A stretch of DNA of 64,000 bases from Pleurostoma richardsiae (taxonomy: Eukaryota > Ascomycota > Sordariomycetes > Calosphaeriales > Pleurostomataceae): contig JANBVO010000047.1 of NCBI GenBank assembly GCA_030052745.1, forward strand, positions 186,001-250,000. Reading direction: 5' to 3'. Position 1 is the first letter of the stretch. Every line of letters starts with the position of its first letter. The notes below the pieces were generated by a model. That model made no database searches. It saw nothing but the letters and a program-made list of their open reading frames with translations, and was not told where the DNA came from. Positions 33,247 through 45,900 of the stretch are shown here, piece after piece. Made by a program: the position numbers and the translations under genes.

Positions 33247-34400
33247 ATATTTTGACCTGATACACACCGAGCTTTCATCACCGCACAGCTGAATACTCAT
33301 ATAGTCCAGTTACTCTTGCTGAATTGTCTCTTACACGGCAACGTTAGGGGCCCATCTCATATCATAAAAGCAACTGGGACACCGAAAGAAAGAAGATCCG
33401 ACGACGTTCAAGAGCATCCGTCTTCATCTGTGGCCAACCCTGCGATTGAGGCCTTGAAGGTTATTTGGCCTTTGAATGGCACAAGGAACCGGAAGGAACA
33501 TGATTTAGTGGCAGTTGATATTAGCTGCCGTCCGTAACAGTCCACCTACCTCAGGCCGGACGGATGCAGTGAAAGATAGGGATTAGACAGTCCGCTGTAG
33601 CCATGATACACAAGGGAGCATCAGGCGCCCCAAGCTGTCGTCACTAAATGCAATCTACGGACAGGGTGAGTATCTGCTTGTCCTTCACTGGGAGATCGAA
33701 GCCCAGAGATGGTAGCTTCGAGACATATCCCGGCGGCAGTTCCGCAGTTCCCAACTCGATGCGGACGCCCGGGGCGGTTTGTTCTTGGTCTTCGGGAAAA
33801 CGCGCGCCCGCAAGCGGCTGTCACCTGATCTCGGCAGCTGGGTCTTGAGTGCCAGGCGCAGTGTTTTTGACTGTGAAACGTTTTCCTGGTTTGCAATTTG
33901 CACAAAGGTCATCTTGGAGACACACAATCACAGCACGACTGCACCAGACCGGGCTCCCGTTCCGGGCGCAACCAAGGCCCTGTTGTGACGAAGCCCAAGG
34001 CCTCACTCAGCATGCCAAGGTCAGTCAGACGAAATGCCGCCCAGCAAGCTCGACGTGGAGACAGACCGACCCTGGGAGAGCGTCGTCATACATGCTTTAG
34101 CCCCTCTCCCCGCACTGGCAATTTTCTAGCAAGATTCGCCGGCGCCTCGGTGTCCCGAGCTGCTTGCTACCCTGCCTACCTTCGGTACCTAGGCGGACGG
34201 GTAGGTATAGGTAGGTAGGCGTGGACGGGGTAAATAAAGGCGCTCGAGTCGTAAGTAGTCCGAGTAGTGTTGGGCTAAGTCTCCCAATTTTTTCGGTGCT
34301 TCCCTTTCGTCTTTCCTCTCCGCTGCTGGGTAACTCCTGTCCTTCCCTCTTCAAAGCCGATATCTCGTACGACGACTTCGGCACCCCTGAGCAAGACGCG
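33247..34400. promoter_or_regulatory. Intergenic region upstream of the MetE-like gene
   Basis: No gene is supported. Near the 3' end lies a cluster of TACCT/AGGTA words (about 34175-34220), followed by a TATA-like TAAATAAAGG at 34231-34240 and a pyrimidine-rich leader to the ATG at 34401. Confidence 0.5.
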
Positions 34401-35543
34401 ATGCCTCTCCCTCCCGGCGTCTACCGTGCCGACCAGGTCGGCTCCTTCTTGCGGCCCAGGGCGGTCCTGTCTGCCCGCGAGCAAGCCGCAGACGGCCACA
34501 TCACGCCGGTGGAGCTCCGAGCCGTCGAGAACGAGCACATCGCAGCCCTGGTCAAGTCGCAGATTGCAGCGGGCCTGCGCTCCGTCACCGACGGCGAGCT
34601 CCGCCGGGCCTACTTCCACATCGACTTCTGCTCCCAGCTCAGCGGTGTGCGCCAAGAGGGCAACCTGTCCTCCACCAACATCACCAAGCACGGCATGACT
34701 CCGCCGCGGCTCGTCGTCGCCGGCAAGCTGGGCCACCCCAAGCCCATCCAGGTCGACGACTTCCTCTTTCTGCAAGACCAGATCGCCGGCGCCGGCGCCG
34801 CACGCACGGTGACCGCGAAGGTATGCATCCCTTCGCCGACGATGCTGCATTTCCGTGGAAGCCGCGAGACGATCGACAGCACTGCTTACCCCACCCTCGA
34901 GCCCTTCTTCGAGGACCTGGTGCGCGTGTTCCAAGAGGAGCTTGCCGACCTGTATGCCGCCGGCTGTCGCTTCGTGCAGCTGGACGACACTAATCTGGCC
35001 TACCTGTGCGACGAGGGCATGCGCAAGGAGGCCGAGGCGCGGCACGGCGACCCGTCTCACCTAGCGGAGCAGTACGCCAAGCTGATCAATGCCGCCATCT
35101 CCAAGCGGCCCTCAGACATGACCATCGGCATCCACCTGTGCAGGGGCAACTACCGCTCGCAATGGTTTGCCCAGGGCGGCTACGAACCCGTGGCCGAGGT
35201 GCTGTTTAAGAAGCTCGACGTGGACGTGTACTTTCTCGAATACGATGATGCTCGCTCCGGCGACTTCAAGCCCCTGAGGTACCTGCCCGAGGATAAAATC
35301 GTCGTGCTGGGCGTCATGTCTAGCAAGAAAGCCGAGCTAGATGACAAGGATGACATCATCCGCAGGCTAAAGGAGGCGGCTTCCTTCTGCCCGCGCGGCC
35401 TGGACCAGCTCTGTCTCTCCCATCAGTGCGGCTTCAGCTCGACCATGGAGGGCAACGACCTGACGGAGGAGGAGCAGTGGGCCAAGGTCAGGCTGGAGGT
35501 GGAAATTGCCAAACAGGTTTGGGGTGACGATTTAGCAGTTTGA
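34401..35543 (+). CDS. MetE C-terminal-domain-like methyltransferase, 380 aa
   Basis: Stand-alone protein of the cobalamin-independent methionine synthase C-terminal fold (bacterial YxjG/YxjH-like and fungal homologues). The family uses a zinc-bound thiol as methyl acceptor. Expected zinc ligands are visible: His245 and Cys247 in GIHLCRGN, Glu280 in FLEYDD and Cys343 in SHQCGFSS. Other conserved pieces are YRADQVGSFLRP at the N-terminus, TDGELRR, CIPSPTMLHFRG and LDDTNLAYLCD. The full-length MetE N-terminal half is absent, as expected for this subfamily. Single exon. The start is the ATG just before the YRADQVGS motif; the frame is open further upstream but lies downstream of the TATA element and reads as leader. 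The real thiol substrate is not known for fungal members. Confidence 0.92.
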   Translation: MPLPPGVYRADQVGSFLRPRAVLSAREQAADGHITPVELRAVENEHIAALVKSQIAAGLRSVTDGELRRAYFHIDFCSQLSGVRQEGNLSSTNITKHGMTPPRLVVAGKLGHPKPIQVDDFLFLQDQIAGAGAARTVTAKVCIPSPTMLHFRGSRETIDSTAYPTLEPFFEDLVRVFQEELADLYAAGCRFVQLDDTNLAYLCDEGMRKEAEARHGDPSHLAEQYAKLINAAISKRPSDMTIGIHLCRGNYRSQWFAQGGYEPVAEVLFKKLDVDVYFLEYDDARSGDFKPLRYLPEDKIVVLGVMSSKKAELDDKDDIIRRLKEAASFCPRGLDQLCLSHQCGFSSTMEGNDLTEEEQWAKVRLEVEIAKQVWGDDLAV

Positions 35544-36397
35544 GCCAGGTGGATTATCACCAGGATGATGATGTATATTCTGCTTCAACAGCGGCATGCA
35601 AAGATGGTAAGATGGTAGCAACGATTGTGTATAGGTTGAGGGAAGCCCACAAGACCTCTCTTCAGCAATCAATATCTGCTGCCATTGGGTCACAGGTGTC
35701 GAGATTGCGTGAGAGCCATAGCTATTATGGCGCCCGCAGCTGTTTCCTCCTCTCCTCTCCAAAGCTGGGTAGCATTTCCTAGAGGACTCGACACTTCATT
35801 CTCCATAGGTTGTCAGCCTTTGCCCTTGCCTGTGGTCTATCCCCAAGCGACTTTGACGCTGTATTGGTTTTCAGGGATTTGTTTATATCCTTCAGTTCGG
35901 CTCGCTTGGGCTTGTAACCCTCCGCGGATGCTTTAGTCTGGCCGTCGCAAACACATGTTCGCCGACCTCACCGAGACCAGGCTTCCCGTCACTCTTATGC
36001 TCACCGTCGTTTCAGGCTCATAATTACCTTCTTTCTTACTTTTCCGATAGCCTCCTCTCAGCTTTGCTTCAATGTGCCGGCGCACCACGCTTTTATTAGC
36101 TTAACTTTCTTCACTGCAGAAAAAAGTCCGTTCGACGAGTCCGTCATCTCGTGGCGAAGCCCAGCAGTAATCATTATTACACGATATCTTCTCATATTAT
36201 GGGCACGGAGAACATAACGTCGTCGCCAAATCGGAACGAGCAATTTGTGTCCTGGCAGCGAGGTAAAATAGGATAACTCATACTGCGAAGACGTGGCCGC
36301 TATTAATTACATTGCCATCCAAGCCGGGTCTGTATAACCATACGACCAGTCCCGTCATTATTTGGGCAGCCGATCAGACTTAACCCTTTTTGCGCCT
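35544..36397. other. Convergent intergenic region
   Basis: 3' regions of the MetE-like gene (+) and the alpha/beta hydrolase gene (-). Nothing else is recognised. Confidence 0.4.
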
Positions 36398-37750
36398 CTA
36401 TCGGCCGACGTTGGCGACGAAGAAGTCGAGGATCACCCCGAAGGTGAAATCATGAGAGTATTCCTGTGGCCAGCAATCGGTTAGCATGGCGAGGTGACTC
36501 CCGTGCAAATTCAGCCCATAATTAGGTACAGTGAAGCTGCGAGATCCTCACCAGGTTCAAGGCATGTCCAGCACTTGGGACAATGACAGCATCGAAATGG
36601 CTGGCGTTGGGAAACATGGCGCCTGATGCTGCTGGAATGGAAGATAGCGCAGGGTCGTGTGTGATAAGACAATCTCCACCACAGAAAGGGATATCCCGTT
36701 CTGTCACAGAGCGATTAGTATGCCGGCTTGGCCTTGGATGTACTACAGCGATCAGAGGATGATGTTGGTATAAACCTCACCTCCAGTGATTATCAGAACA
36801 ACGCCGGCAAACGAGTTTGTGAATTGGGTCGCACCGCCAATGGTCAGCAATTCTCCTACTGTGACCGGCTGTCCTGTCTTGTATGCCACATACAATAATG
36901 CCGGGTCGAACTGTCCCGGTGCGAAGAAGTTACTTTGCACGCCGTTGACGTCCCCCGCGGCGACATACCCGGCTGCGTACTGCGACAGGGTCCGGACGGC
37001 CTTGGCCGCAACGAAGTTACCACCAAATGCAAAGTCGCCGATGAAGGCACCGTTCTGGCTGAAACCAGTGAGCACGATGGCATCGCTGACATCGGGATAA
37101 TACTGGGTCAGGGTATAGGTCTGTACAGAGCCGAACGAGTGGCCGACGTGGACAATGGTGCTGTATCTGCAGGGAATACCGCTGATCTGGCCCATACGGA
37201 GCTTATCTGACAGAGCCTTGAGGGCTGCAACCTCGAGAAATGCCTGAACCTCGTTGACTGGGTCGCCGCGGGACGACGCACCAATGCCGAGGCGGTCCCA
37301 GGCGAACGTACTGTATCCGTACTGGTCTGTAGCCTCGGCAACATAGCTGTAGTTGTAGTTGTTGAACGGCAAGTCCCAGTAGCTCCTATCGAAGCCAATG
37401 CCATGAGTGAGGACCTGCAGGACAGAACTCGGTCCGGCGTCAGGCTCACAGTACGTTGCCGCTAAATGGTACGTGCCTGACACGGTAGCGTACTACTTCT
37501 TGTTAGATGATAAACCTCCGATCTCAGAGAGAGACCAGCTCACCCCTTCCAGGAGCTCGTCGGTCAGGTTATAGCCCTGCCGAGTCAGGTCGAGGATGAA
37601 GTTTGTTACCTCGATATTCGTCGCAGGTGGTTCGACGGAAAACTCAGCGTTCCGAGCGAATATTGCGACCGGCACGGTTATCTCTATGCATTTGCGAGCC
37701 ACAGCGAGGACCTCAAAGGTCGATAGGTAGAGCGCGCAAATAGTTCTCAT
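36398..37750 (-). CDS. Alpha/beta hydrolase, probably secreted (4 exons)
   Basis: Serine hydrolase of unknown substrate. Exons in transcription order are 37750-37544, 37492-36781, 36700-36552 and 36463-36398, giving 377 aa. All four join in frame with good donors (GTGAGC, GTGAGG, GTGAGG) and acceptors, one with a TACTAAT branch site. The hydrophobic N-terminus (MRTICALYLSTFEVLAVA) suggests a signal peptide. Catalytic landmarks are the oxyanion segment THGIGFDRSYWD, the nucleophile elbow VGHSFGS (Ser188) and the late His in PSAGHALNL. The C-terminus is EYSHDFTFGVILDFFVANVGR. It resembles the fungal secreted alpha/beta hydrolases next to which no pathway genes usually lie; here too neighbours give no clue. 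Confidence 0.88.
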
Positions 37751-39912
37751 GACGATGGTGGAGGAGCGTCTTGTCGGATCAGGGCGTGGGCAATAACCTG
37801 TAATCCTTGCCGAGCAAGATCAAATCTGCTCGTCTCAATACTCAGTATTTATCTTCCTGCAGCTGACAAAGTCGAATCTGCCGTTACTCAGCGACATCAC
37901 CATGCCGAGAACAACTCGAGCCGAGGACTGCCACAAGTACGCATGGTTGGACGCAACCATGGTTATACGCTGCATTAAGCGTATACTCAGCGAATGGCAT
38001 CCTGTGCCGTAACTTGTTTGGAATCACACTTCACACAAGCGCAGAAAAGATAAGGTCAAATCAACAGATCGTCGTCAGCGACCACTGACTGGCGGTTCCT
38101 GGGGTTTTCCGGCTTCCAAGGTGCTCACCATACACGTCGATGAAGCCTTTCTGTCTTGTGAAGATGACGCAAAGGCATTTTTCTACGTTGCTGTACGCCT
38201 TCAGACTCCTGCCTCCTCCTACGGGTGGCCGAGTGAGGACTCGCATGTCACGGCATCCAAGCATCCAGGGAGACAAGTTTCAGTATTCCCCTGTCCCTAT
38301 AGCATCAACTTGATTGAGCAAGGTGAAGTTGGCAGACTTGACAAGCTCATATGACTACGGATCTTATCGTCCTCCGATTCTCCCTCCACTGCTCTAGGCG
38401 CTCCGTGGGTTCAGATGGCTGACACACTTGAAAGTCAGAAGATCGGTAAGCGCGAGCTGATCCTCACAGCTCCCGGCTCCATGCAGACACATTCCCTGCT
38501 ACCAGGTAAAGACACGTGTCGAGACAGCACATACCATCTCAAGTAGAATATACAAGACTAGAAACGGTAACCTGTCCTCACTTTGTTATGGGGGTCCGAC
38601 AACTGGTGATATTAAACACGAGAGTACTGTCAACCCTCTCGAGGCAGAGAAGCACAGCAACGCTCGTAGCGTAAAACCGACGGGGAGAGAGCCGCTTTGT
38701 ACTAAATCGGCTCCCAAGTGAGTTAACTGTCTCCGATACGACTTATCAGTTTCAGACGAGGCTGTTATCCGGGTACTAAGTGTATACTCAGTGTAGGACA
38801 CTTGGTCTAAACAGGGAAGATCAGGCACGCAAATTACCCGCTGCCTATCGATTAGGAATAGAGGGAAGGCGCATGTGGGAAATCAGACATCTGCCTGCAT
38901 TCGGGACGCCAAGGATCGTGCCATAGTGCATGTGCGCCTGTGAGCACTAAGCGCCAATCCTCTGCGAAAAGGTGACTTACCAGAGCTCTTATTGCTTCGC
39001 CTTTGAGCAAGATATAAGATCCTATATTCTGTTCGAGTCCGTGTCAAATCAAAAGCATCATGTGGAGTCAACCTTTCCCGTCCCGTGACGACCTCGGCCT
39101 ACCAAGACTACATCCCGTTCTGCTTCGCAGGTCTGCAGAGATAATCCAACGGCTATTGCTAGACAAGACCCTGACCACGGTTCAGGAGCCCTGCCGCTGA
39201 CCTATCCCGACCTGCGGACTGGACGTCGCCAATGGCAGCGGAAGAATTCGAGAAAGATCGCCGAGCTGATGAGTAGTGAGAGCTCACGCCGGCCCGACTA
39301 ACTGACCCGAACGGCTCGCTATCGCCTGACTAGTGCTATGCGAGCGCGCGAGGCTGGCACACCAAATTAGGAAAGGAGCGGACAATGAACTCATGTCACC
39401 ATTTTGCACCGGTCTAGGGGTTACACTTCTCGCCATCACACTCTCTCTCGTTCTTCTCAGGCGTTCCCGCCTGGCGCGATATCCGCTGCCAACGCCTCGG
39501 CGGGAGGCGACCCGGATAACCATTTATTAGGGCCCTGTGTTAGCTTAAAGGCTTCTGGGGCCTTCTGGAGCCACTTATCGTTCCTGCTTGCCGGCCACAT
39601 CTGCCGCTGCTGAGGTGTTCATGGCAAACAGGCTGTTATAACATCAGGGAGGTTTAGACTGACTGGGCCATGTCTCGTTTATTATGTAATCACCGGAAGG
39701 CACGTGACGGCACAGGTGTCTGTGAATGCGATGATGGACTGGGTCTGGGGTTCAAATTCGGCTCCGTAATTCTTCACCGCCCTGCGGGGGCCGGCGCACC
39801 CAGCGGGCGGGTAACCACGCGCCCCCCACCGGCACGTTGTGATCGGGGACATCCCAGGATGAGGATATGCTTGCCTCTCCCTCGCCTCACCCGCACGTCG
39901 CCCCTCCGTACA
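37751..39912. other. Gene-poor intergenic region
   Basis: No gene is supported in about 2.2 kb. Short open frames on both strands have no protein-like character. The last 100-200 bp before 39913 are the GC-rich promoter of guanylate kinase. Confidence 0.4.
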
Positions 39913-40738
39913 ATGGCCTCCAGTAAGTAAACTCTGGCGTACCCAGTCCTCCGCTGAGCTGACACTCTGGATCCCCTGCAGCAGCCGCCGCCGCTGTCGC
40001 CGCCCCAGCCACGCTTCCGCCCAATAGGCGTCCCATCGTGATCTCCGGACCCTCGGGCGTCGGCAAAGGGACGCTGTACAAACTTCTCTTCGGTATGGAC
40101 TTCGGTCCCTTCCTGCTATCTTGCCAGCCCCGTGCTAACTGGCCGCCGATAGCCCGCCACCCAAATACCTTCACCCTGTCGGTTTCTCACACGACACGGA
40201 AACCTCGCCCGGGCGAGCAGGACGGTGTGGACTACCACTTTGTCAGCAAGGAAGAGTTCGAGGACCTTGTGGCAAAGCATGGCTTCGTAGAGCAGTACGT
40301 GCGCTGCCTTTTGCCCCCGGATCTCCCCCACGCTGTGCTGACGGAGGACCGGAAATCAGTGCCCAGTTCGGAAGTAACCTATACGGCACGAGCAAGAAGA
40401 CAATCGAGGACCAGTCTGCCAAGGGCCAGGTCGTCGTGTTGGACATTGAAATGGAAGGCGTCAAGCAGGTCAGGTCCAAACCCGATTTTAAAGCCCGATA
40501 CGTCTTCATCAAGCCTCCTTCGGAAGAGGAACTCGAGAAGCGCCTGCGCGGACGAGGGACCGAGAGTGAGGACAGCATACAGAAGCGGCTGGACCAGGCA
40601 AAGCGTGAGCTCGCCTACGCCGATACGCCCGGTGTGCATGACAAGATCATCGTCAACGAAGCGGGCGCCGAGGGGCTGGAGAAGGCGTATAAGGAGTTGG
40701 AAGATTTCGTCTACGCGCCCGCCCCGTCAGATTCATAG
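39913..40738 (+). CDS. Guanylate kinase (4 exons)
   Basis: Essential nucleotide kinase converting GMP and ATP to GDP and ADP, cytosolic. Exons are 39913-39922, 39982-40092, 40153-40294 and 40360-40738, giving 213 aa. The first exon is only 10 nt (MAS plus one base). An Ala-rich N-terminus leads to the P-loop GPSGVGKGT (residues 26-34). The GMP-binding region follows ([21 protein letters not shown]), then [18 protein letters not shown] across intron 3, [10 protein letters not shown], the LID segment [17 protein letters not shown] and a normal C-terminus. Splice joins recreate the conserved protein without gaps; intron 3 uses GTACGT with a GCTGAC branch site. Confidence 0.97.
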
Positions 40739-41269
40739 CGAGAAGAAGCAGAGAAAGCGGGCATATGTGACCGCTGAAACCTGAAACTCCGGGTGGGAGC
40801 TTACGTGACAGGTACCGGCAATCGTCAAGAGATTCCGTGATCTCATTCCCTTCAGTCCTATCGGGAGCATCACCGCAGCCAGGAGCGGTCAAGCTCCACG
40901 TGTCAAGTATAGAAGTCATCCAAGTGTTGCGAGAAGAGATTCCCTTTGGCAATTTGTGCCTTGCTGCATCCAGAGGAGTGAACGCTGGCCAAGTCGTTGT
41001 CCCTTATGCATCGCACCCCCCAATCCAATCGAACGGGCCGGGTACCCCTGAATGTGGGATGGTTATATCCATGCTTCCTAGCATAGCTCTTAACGCGAAA
41101 AGCGCCTGCACACACGTCCAATCCTTTTCTGAGACGCTCGAACGCCCCGATGACGATGCCAATATGCTGCTGCCAGGTTCCCATTGTCTAGTCCACGCCA
41201 ATAGATATCCGATACCCTTCCGAGTTATTGAAAATGGGGGGAATGCACTGCTCAGACGAACTGGCTGTT
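40739..41269. other. Convergent intergenic region
   Basis: 3' regions of guanylate kinase (+) and the 301-aa hypothetical gene (-). Nothing else is recognised. Confidence 0.4.
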
Positions 41270-42175
41270 TCAGAGCCTATGCACGCACCGCCCACAGTTT
41301 TCCCGCTTCCATGACCAGTTCTGCTTCTGGGCCGCATCTTCTTGCGCCCGCTCCCAGTCCCAGTCGCCGGGGGTCCAGCCATCGCGTAACTTGCTCGGGC
41401 CAGGGTTCTTCTTCTTGATCGAGAACTCAATGAGGTCTGCGGGCGACTTCAAGCCGGCTCTCCTGCGACTCGTGGTCATTCGCTCGATCTCCGCGACCCG
41501 GTCCCACCTCCCCTTGCTGCCCTCGTGCTTCTTCCACTCCGTAATGCTGTAATCGGCCTTTGACCAGCAACACTCCATGCCGGCTTTGTGGTTTAGAAAC
41601 TTGGTGAGCTCGAGGACATCAACGTTGTACGTGCTGGTCAAAGCTGGGCATGCGGCAGCGTGTACGCTGACCGGCTCCGTCTTGTCTCCCGGTGGCAAGG
41701 ACGGTAGTGTGCTCGTGAGGTCGGAAGCCATTGACATTGCTGGGACTCCGCTGTACTTGCAACCTGCAGGAGAAGACATTGAACAGACACATTCATTGTC
41801 ACCCTCGTCTTCCTTGTCGCGAACATGCGTCACAGGACCCTTTGCGCAGCCTTCTTCCTCCTGATGTGGTGCAACCTGCTCCGCCATGTCGCTACCCGTA
41901 GTAGTCTGGGTGCTCCGAGCGATCTTGTCCTCCGTTGCCCGCTGCTGTACCCCACAGCTTTCGGCGCTGCATTCGGGCGTCTTCCAACCACTGGCCATGT
42001 ACGCCCTCTCAACTTCATCTGGGTGGGTCTGTTTGACCGCGAGCTTCTCGATATCCTCTAGAGTCTTCAAATACTCGACAAGGTCACGGAACCGCTTGTG
42101 ACGGAGCTCGGGGCAAGGCTTTGTGGAGGGATGTTTCGGTGGCTCGCGCTTGACCCCCCAACACCGAAGAGCCAT
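41270..42175 (-). CDS. Hypothetical protein, 301 aa, Lys/Trp-rich C-terminus
   Basis: I do not recognise a family. The N-terminal third is a charged helix-forming segment (RFRDLVEYLKTLEDIEKLAV). The middle is low in structure, acidic, and contains many Cys residues (ECVCSMSSPAGC). The C-terminal third is rich in Lys, Arg and Trp (SITEWKKHEGSKGRWDRV, GDWDWERAQEDAAQ) and ends CGRCVHRL. There is no signal peptide or membrane span. A single exon of this length with no stop and biased composition suggests a real, perhaps lineage-specific, gene. A chance open frame cannot be excluded, because the opposite strand also has open stretches. Confidence 0.55.
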   Translation of the reverse strand: MALRCWGVKREPPKHPSTKPCPELRHKRFRDLVEYLKTLEDIEKLAVKQTHPDEVERAYMASGWKTPECSAESCGVQQRATEDKIARSTQTTTGSDMAEQVAPHQEEEGCAKGPVTHVRDKEDEGDNECVCSMSSPAGCKYSGVPAMSMASDLTSTLPSLPPGDKTEPVSVHAAACPALTSTYNVDVLELTKFLNHKAGMECCWSKADYSITEWKKHEGSKGRWDRVAEIERMTTSRRRAGLKSPADLIEFSIKKKNPGPSKLRDGWTPGDWDWERAQEDAAQKQNWSWKRENCGRCVHRL

Positions 42176-42999
42176 AACGGGGATAGAAGCCGGGAGACCA
42201 ATTGTGTACGTGTTATCCGAATAAGACGGGCAGAGCTAGATCGAAGCACCGTATCGATGCGATGAGAAAAGAAAAAAAGAATACGGGAGCGCTGTCGACG
42301 ATGCCTTCGCGCATGGAGATCAGCCCACGAGTACCGGTGTCGCAGAAGAAGAGAGAGTAGAAAGAACGGAGAGAATAGAAACGGCCGTCACTTCCTCAGA
42401 AGCAACAGCCCGTAGTCAGTGCTGAGGCGGCAACTGCGCGCAACGTGGCGTTTGAGACGGCATCATTAGGAGACAGGATGCTCAGATACTGTGCTTCAGC
42501 CCGCAGCTACGGATGGCTAACACATCTCCTCCCACTAATAGGCAGGTGTGCCCGGATTGAGGTCACTGGCCGGACATCCCACCGAGTACAGAGACTGGCG
42601 TTCGAGCCGACCCAAGGTAGGAGGCAACCTTACAGAGGCAAGATACTTGATGAGCAGGTCCTCTCTCGGTCATCGCTGAGTTTTTGATTGGCCTATTCAT
42701 GTAGTTTGTTAGGTGGATGGGCAATAGAGATTTGTCGTAAAGCCGCAGGCAAAACAGACACGTGTTTGTACAATCAAGAAGTGTTTCCGTAGAAGGAAGA
42801 GCGTGCAGGGCATATGCACACAGGCCACACCTCCTCGGCGTGCCGTCGAATGGGCCCTTGAACAAAGGTTGCCAGTCAGGGTAATTCCAGCCGGACAATT
42901 CCACGGAAGACCTCATCAACATGCCACAACACCGCCTACCGAACGTGGTGTTGCCGCGCAGTCCTACACAGTCAGCCAAGGGGGTATATGAATCGGCAC
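42176..42999. other. Intergenic region
   Basis: Upstream of the 301-aa gene and downstream of the 5-phosphatase gene. Nothing else is recognised. Confidence 0.4.
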
Positions 43000-45900
43000 C
43001 TAGCCGTCTTCTCTCCTCCTCAAGAATAACTCCACCATCGCCCTCTGCTTGTCTTCGAGCGTCCTTCTCTCCCGGTCCCTTACCGGCCTCGGCGCCCTGC
43101 AGACTACCTTGCCGAATATCTCGGCGACACGCCTTTCCCTTGCCGCCCTCTTGTCCAGAACTGCCGACGCCTCTGCTGGTGACGGAGCCTGGCTCCTCAG
43201 GAAGCTCAACGATCGGCGGCTCAAAGGCCCGAGTGTGGCTCGAGGCATCACCGCCGCGCTCAGCGCATCCACTTCGCCCTTCGAAACAGGGGAGAGATCG
43301 GCAACTACTTTAGACAGAGTCGTTGCGAGGAAGACGAAACATATGTTGTGGTTCGGGGCGCCAGAAAGAATATCGAGGAGGGCAGCCTTGTCATCTTCAC
43401 TTGGGCTCATCGTACGGCTGGTGGAGGGTTGGTTGACGGATGGGATGTCAGCTTGCTCGATGCGGGACCATAGGGGCATGGTGACGATGCCGTCAGTGAG
43501 GCCCGCAAGGAACAGAAGAAGAACCTCGGCAACGGCTTCAAGGCGGTCTATTGAGGCGACTTCTGGGGTGAAGGCATCAGCGATAGCTCTGTCGTTGTCA
43601 AGGGCGTCAATAACCCGTGGAATCTGACTGCGGCGAGCTTCGCTGATGAAGTTCTCAAAAGGCCACCCGGGACTGTCTCTGGGGATCTGGGAGAGCTCCA
43701 ACATCTGTTCATCCGCTATGACTCGCTCGGCCATGATTTCGAGTGCTTCCGTAAGTCTGAACAGCTCTTTCGGCGCGGACCAATGGACTGGCAGGTCATA
43801 TGGTATAGCGCCCGCGTAGCCCGTCTCTCTTGCCCTCTCTGTTGCAAATTTCCTGATACCACCGTCGGGTACCCGGATCAGTTCGTCGATGGATCGCCCT
43901 ATGCATGTTGGTGACCAGATTGCTCGGATGGGGATGAAATGGTCCCGCCCGTCTATCACGCGGAGCACCAGGACGTCTTCCAGCCTGGATTGGCCATCGT
44001 TGAGCACTCGAGCGTGCGAGACATCGCCGATAAACGCCTCCAGGACTGCATTCACCGTCTCGCCAGGCTCAAGAGTCACCATTCTGCCTACATCGACGGC
44101 CTCGCCGCTGACATCGCTCATCTCTGACCGAGTAAAGGAAGTTGTCAGCCAGTCCACACCGGCGTCTTCATCGTCTTGGTCGAGCCCGGGTTTGTCGACA
44201 AAGCTGAAAGTTGCAGGCACCCTCCCCGTATTTGCCATAGTTAGGGACGACATCTTCTTCTCCAAGAATCTTAGGTCGCCAAAGTCGACTAATCCATCGC
44301 CGCTTTCTATCCCAGCGGGTCTCTCCCCGTCCACTGTGTCCCGGCCATCGAAAACAATAGTGATTCCTGGGCGGCCCTCATTCTCGGCCCGGTCGAGCTC
44401 TCGCGCCACTTCCGCGTGCACTTTTGCCTTTAGTTCGGGCACCACGGCATCATATTCCAAAGTGAATATCGAGACGACGGGTTTGTGATCGGATGACGTT
44501 ATTCGCTGGTGTGAGGCGTATATGTCAAGGTTTATCTTGTCCGTGAAGCCTTCCTTCGTCAGAACTTGCTCTGGCCCTGCGTCGCGAGTCTCGTCATATT
44601 CATCATAGTCCAAGCCCGGCCGGCCTGGCGGCTGGCTTTCCCCATCGTTGTCCGGGTCATAGTCGAACAATACTTCGTCGTCATCCCCAGCATGCTCCAT
44701 CCCGCGGGCCGTCATCTCCTCGTCCTTCTTCCGCGCCTCCTCCTCCTCGGCCACCTTCTTATCATGATCTTCCTTGTCCTTGCGTGTTCGATATAGGATC
44801 CGATCGCACCAGCTGGGGGCACGTTGCTTTTCACTAGAATCAAACAGCCCAACGGTTCCAACGTCGTATTTGTACGTGGGCAAAAACGTGATCGGGCCCT
44901 CGTGCCATCCGTCATGAAACGCCTTCCGCTCCCTCATGGCACGGCGGAGCTGGTCGTGGGGAAGAAGCGAGTCGAGGGTCGCTTGCAGAGATGCCGGGTC
45001 GTCATGCGAGTCTGGCTCGAATTCGTCAGGGTCGGGGAGCGAGACGGATTCATCATCGTCGCTCCATTTTATGGGCGATCGTGTTGTCGTAGATGATTCG
45101 TCAGTCTGGTCGTCGCTGCTCGCTGATGAGCGGACGACGACAATGCCTTCACCGTCAAGGGCTAGGTCTTTAGGTTTCTTCCGCAAATCATACTCTCCTC
45201 TGGTGTGCAGCATCAGGATCCGCCGAATATCGGCTCCAGGGAGCCCGTCGAGCCGGAAATTCAGGTCTCCAAACCAGAAAACGAAGTCTTCGTCGCCAAT
45301 CTTTTCCGGGGCCGTCTCCATGACACCAGCGTGGCTCACTGGGTCGAATTGCGTGCGGTCCATGATTGCCTTTGCATCCCAGCACCTGCGCTCCCATGCT
45401 GCGAGGTCATTTCCGCTTGACAGGTGAGAGTTCACGAAGACCATCCGGGTTGTCTCTCCCAGCACTATGCGGGACACCACGGCGCCTTTGTTTCCTAGTA
45501 GGCCCATGACACCGGTCCCCACAGCTTTGGAGCTCACATCGCCTATGGAGGCGGCGACTTCGGGGGAGGCGTATATGCACAGGAGCAGCCCGGACAACTG
45601 CTCAGATACCACAAGTTCGTAGCCATCGGGCAACGCCGCTTCCAGCACCGCCTTCCACTTCTCTGTCGGGTTTGTCTCGGCGTACATGTACTGCGTCACG
45701 GGGTTCAGGTTGACGACCTCCTGCAGACCGAGGACGTATAAGCCTATCTCGTCGCCTCCAAGAAAACGAACGGAGTCCGAGTCATCATCCGAGCTGCCGG
45801 ATGCCCCTTGCCTTTGTATCACAGGATTATCCACGATAGCGACGTTACCGAACCGCTTATCAAACCCTTTACCGGAGATGAACCACCTAGCCAGGTCTTT

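Noticed and set aside
34275-35060. 261-codon open frame antisense to the MetE-like gene
   Set aside because: Shadow frame; the plus strand carries the conserved motifs and zinc ligands.
39666-39775. TTCAAATTC string resembling a tRNA T-arm
   Set aside because: No matching acceptor stem, D-arm or anticodon arm could be folded around it by eye.
43889-44488. 199-codon plus-strand open frame within the 5-phosphatase gene
   Set aside because: Antisense shadow of a well-supported 1029-aa protein.
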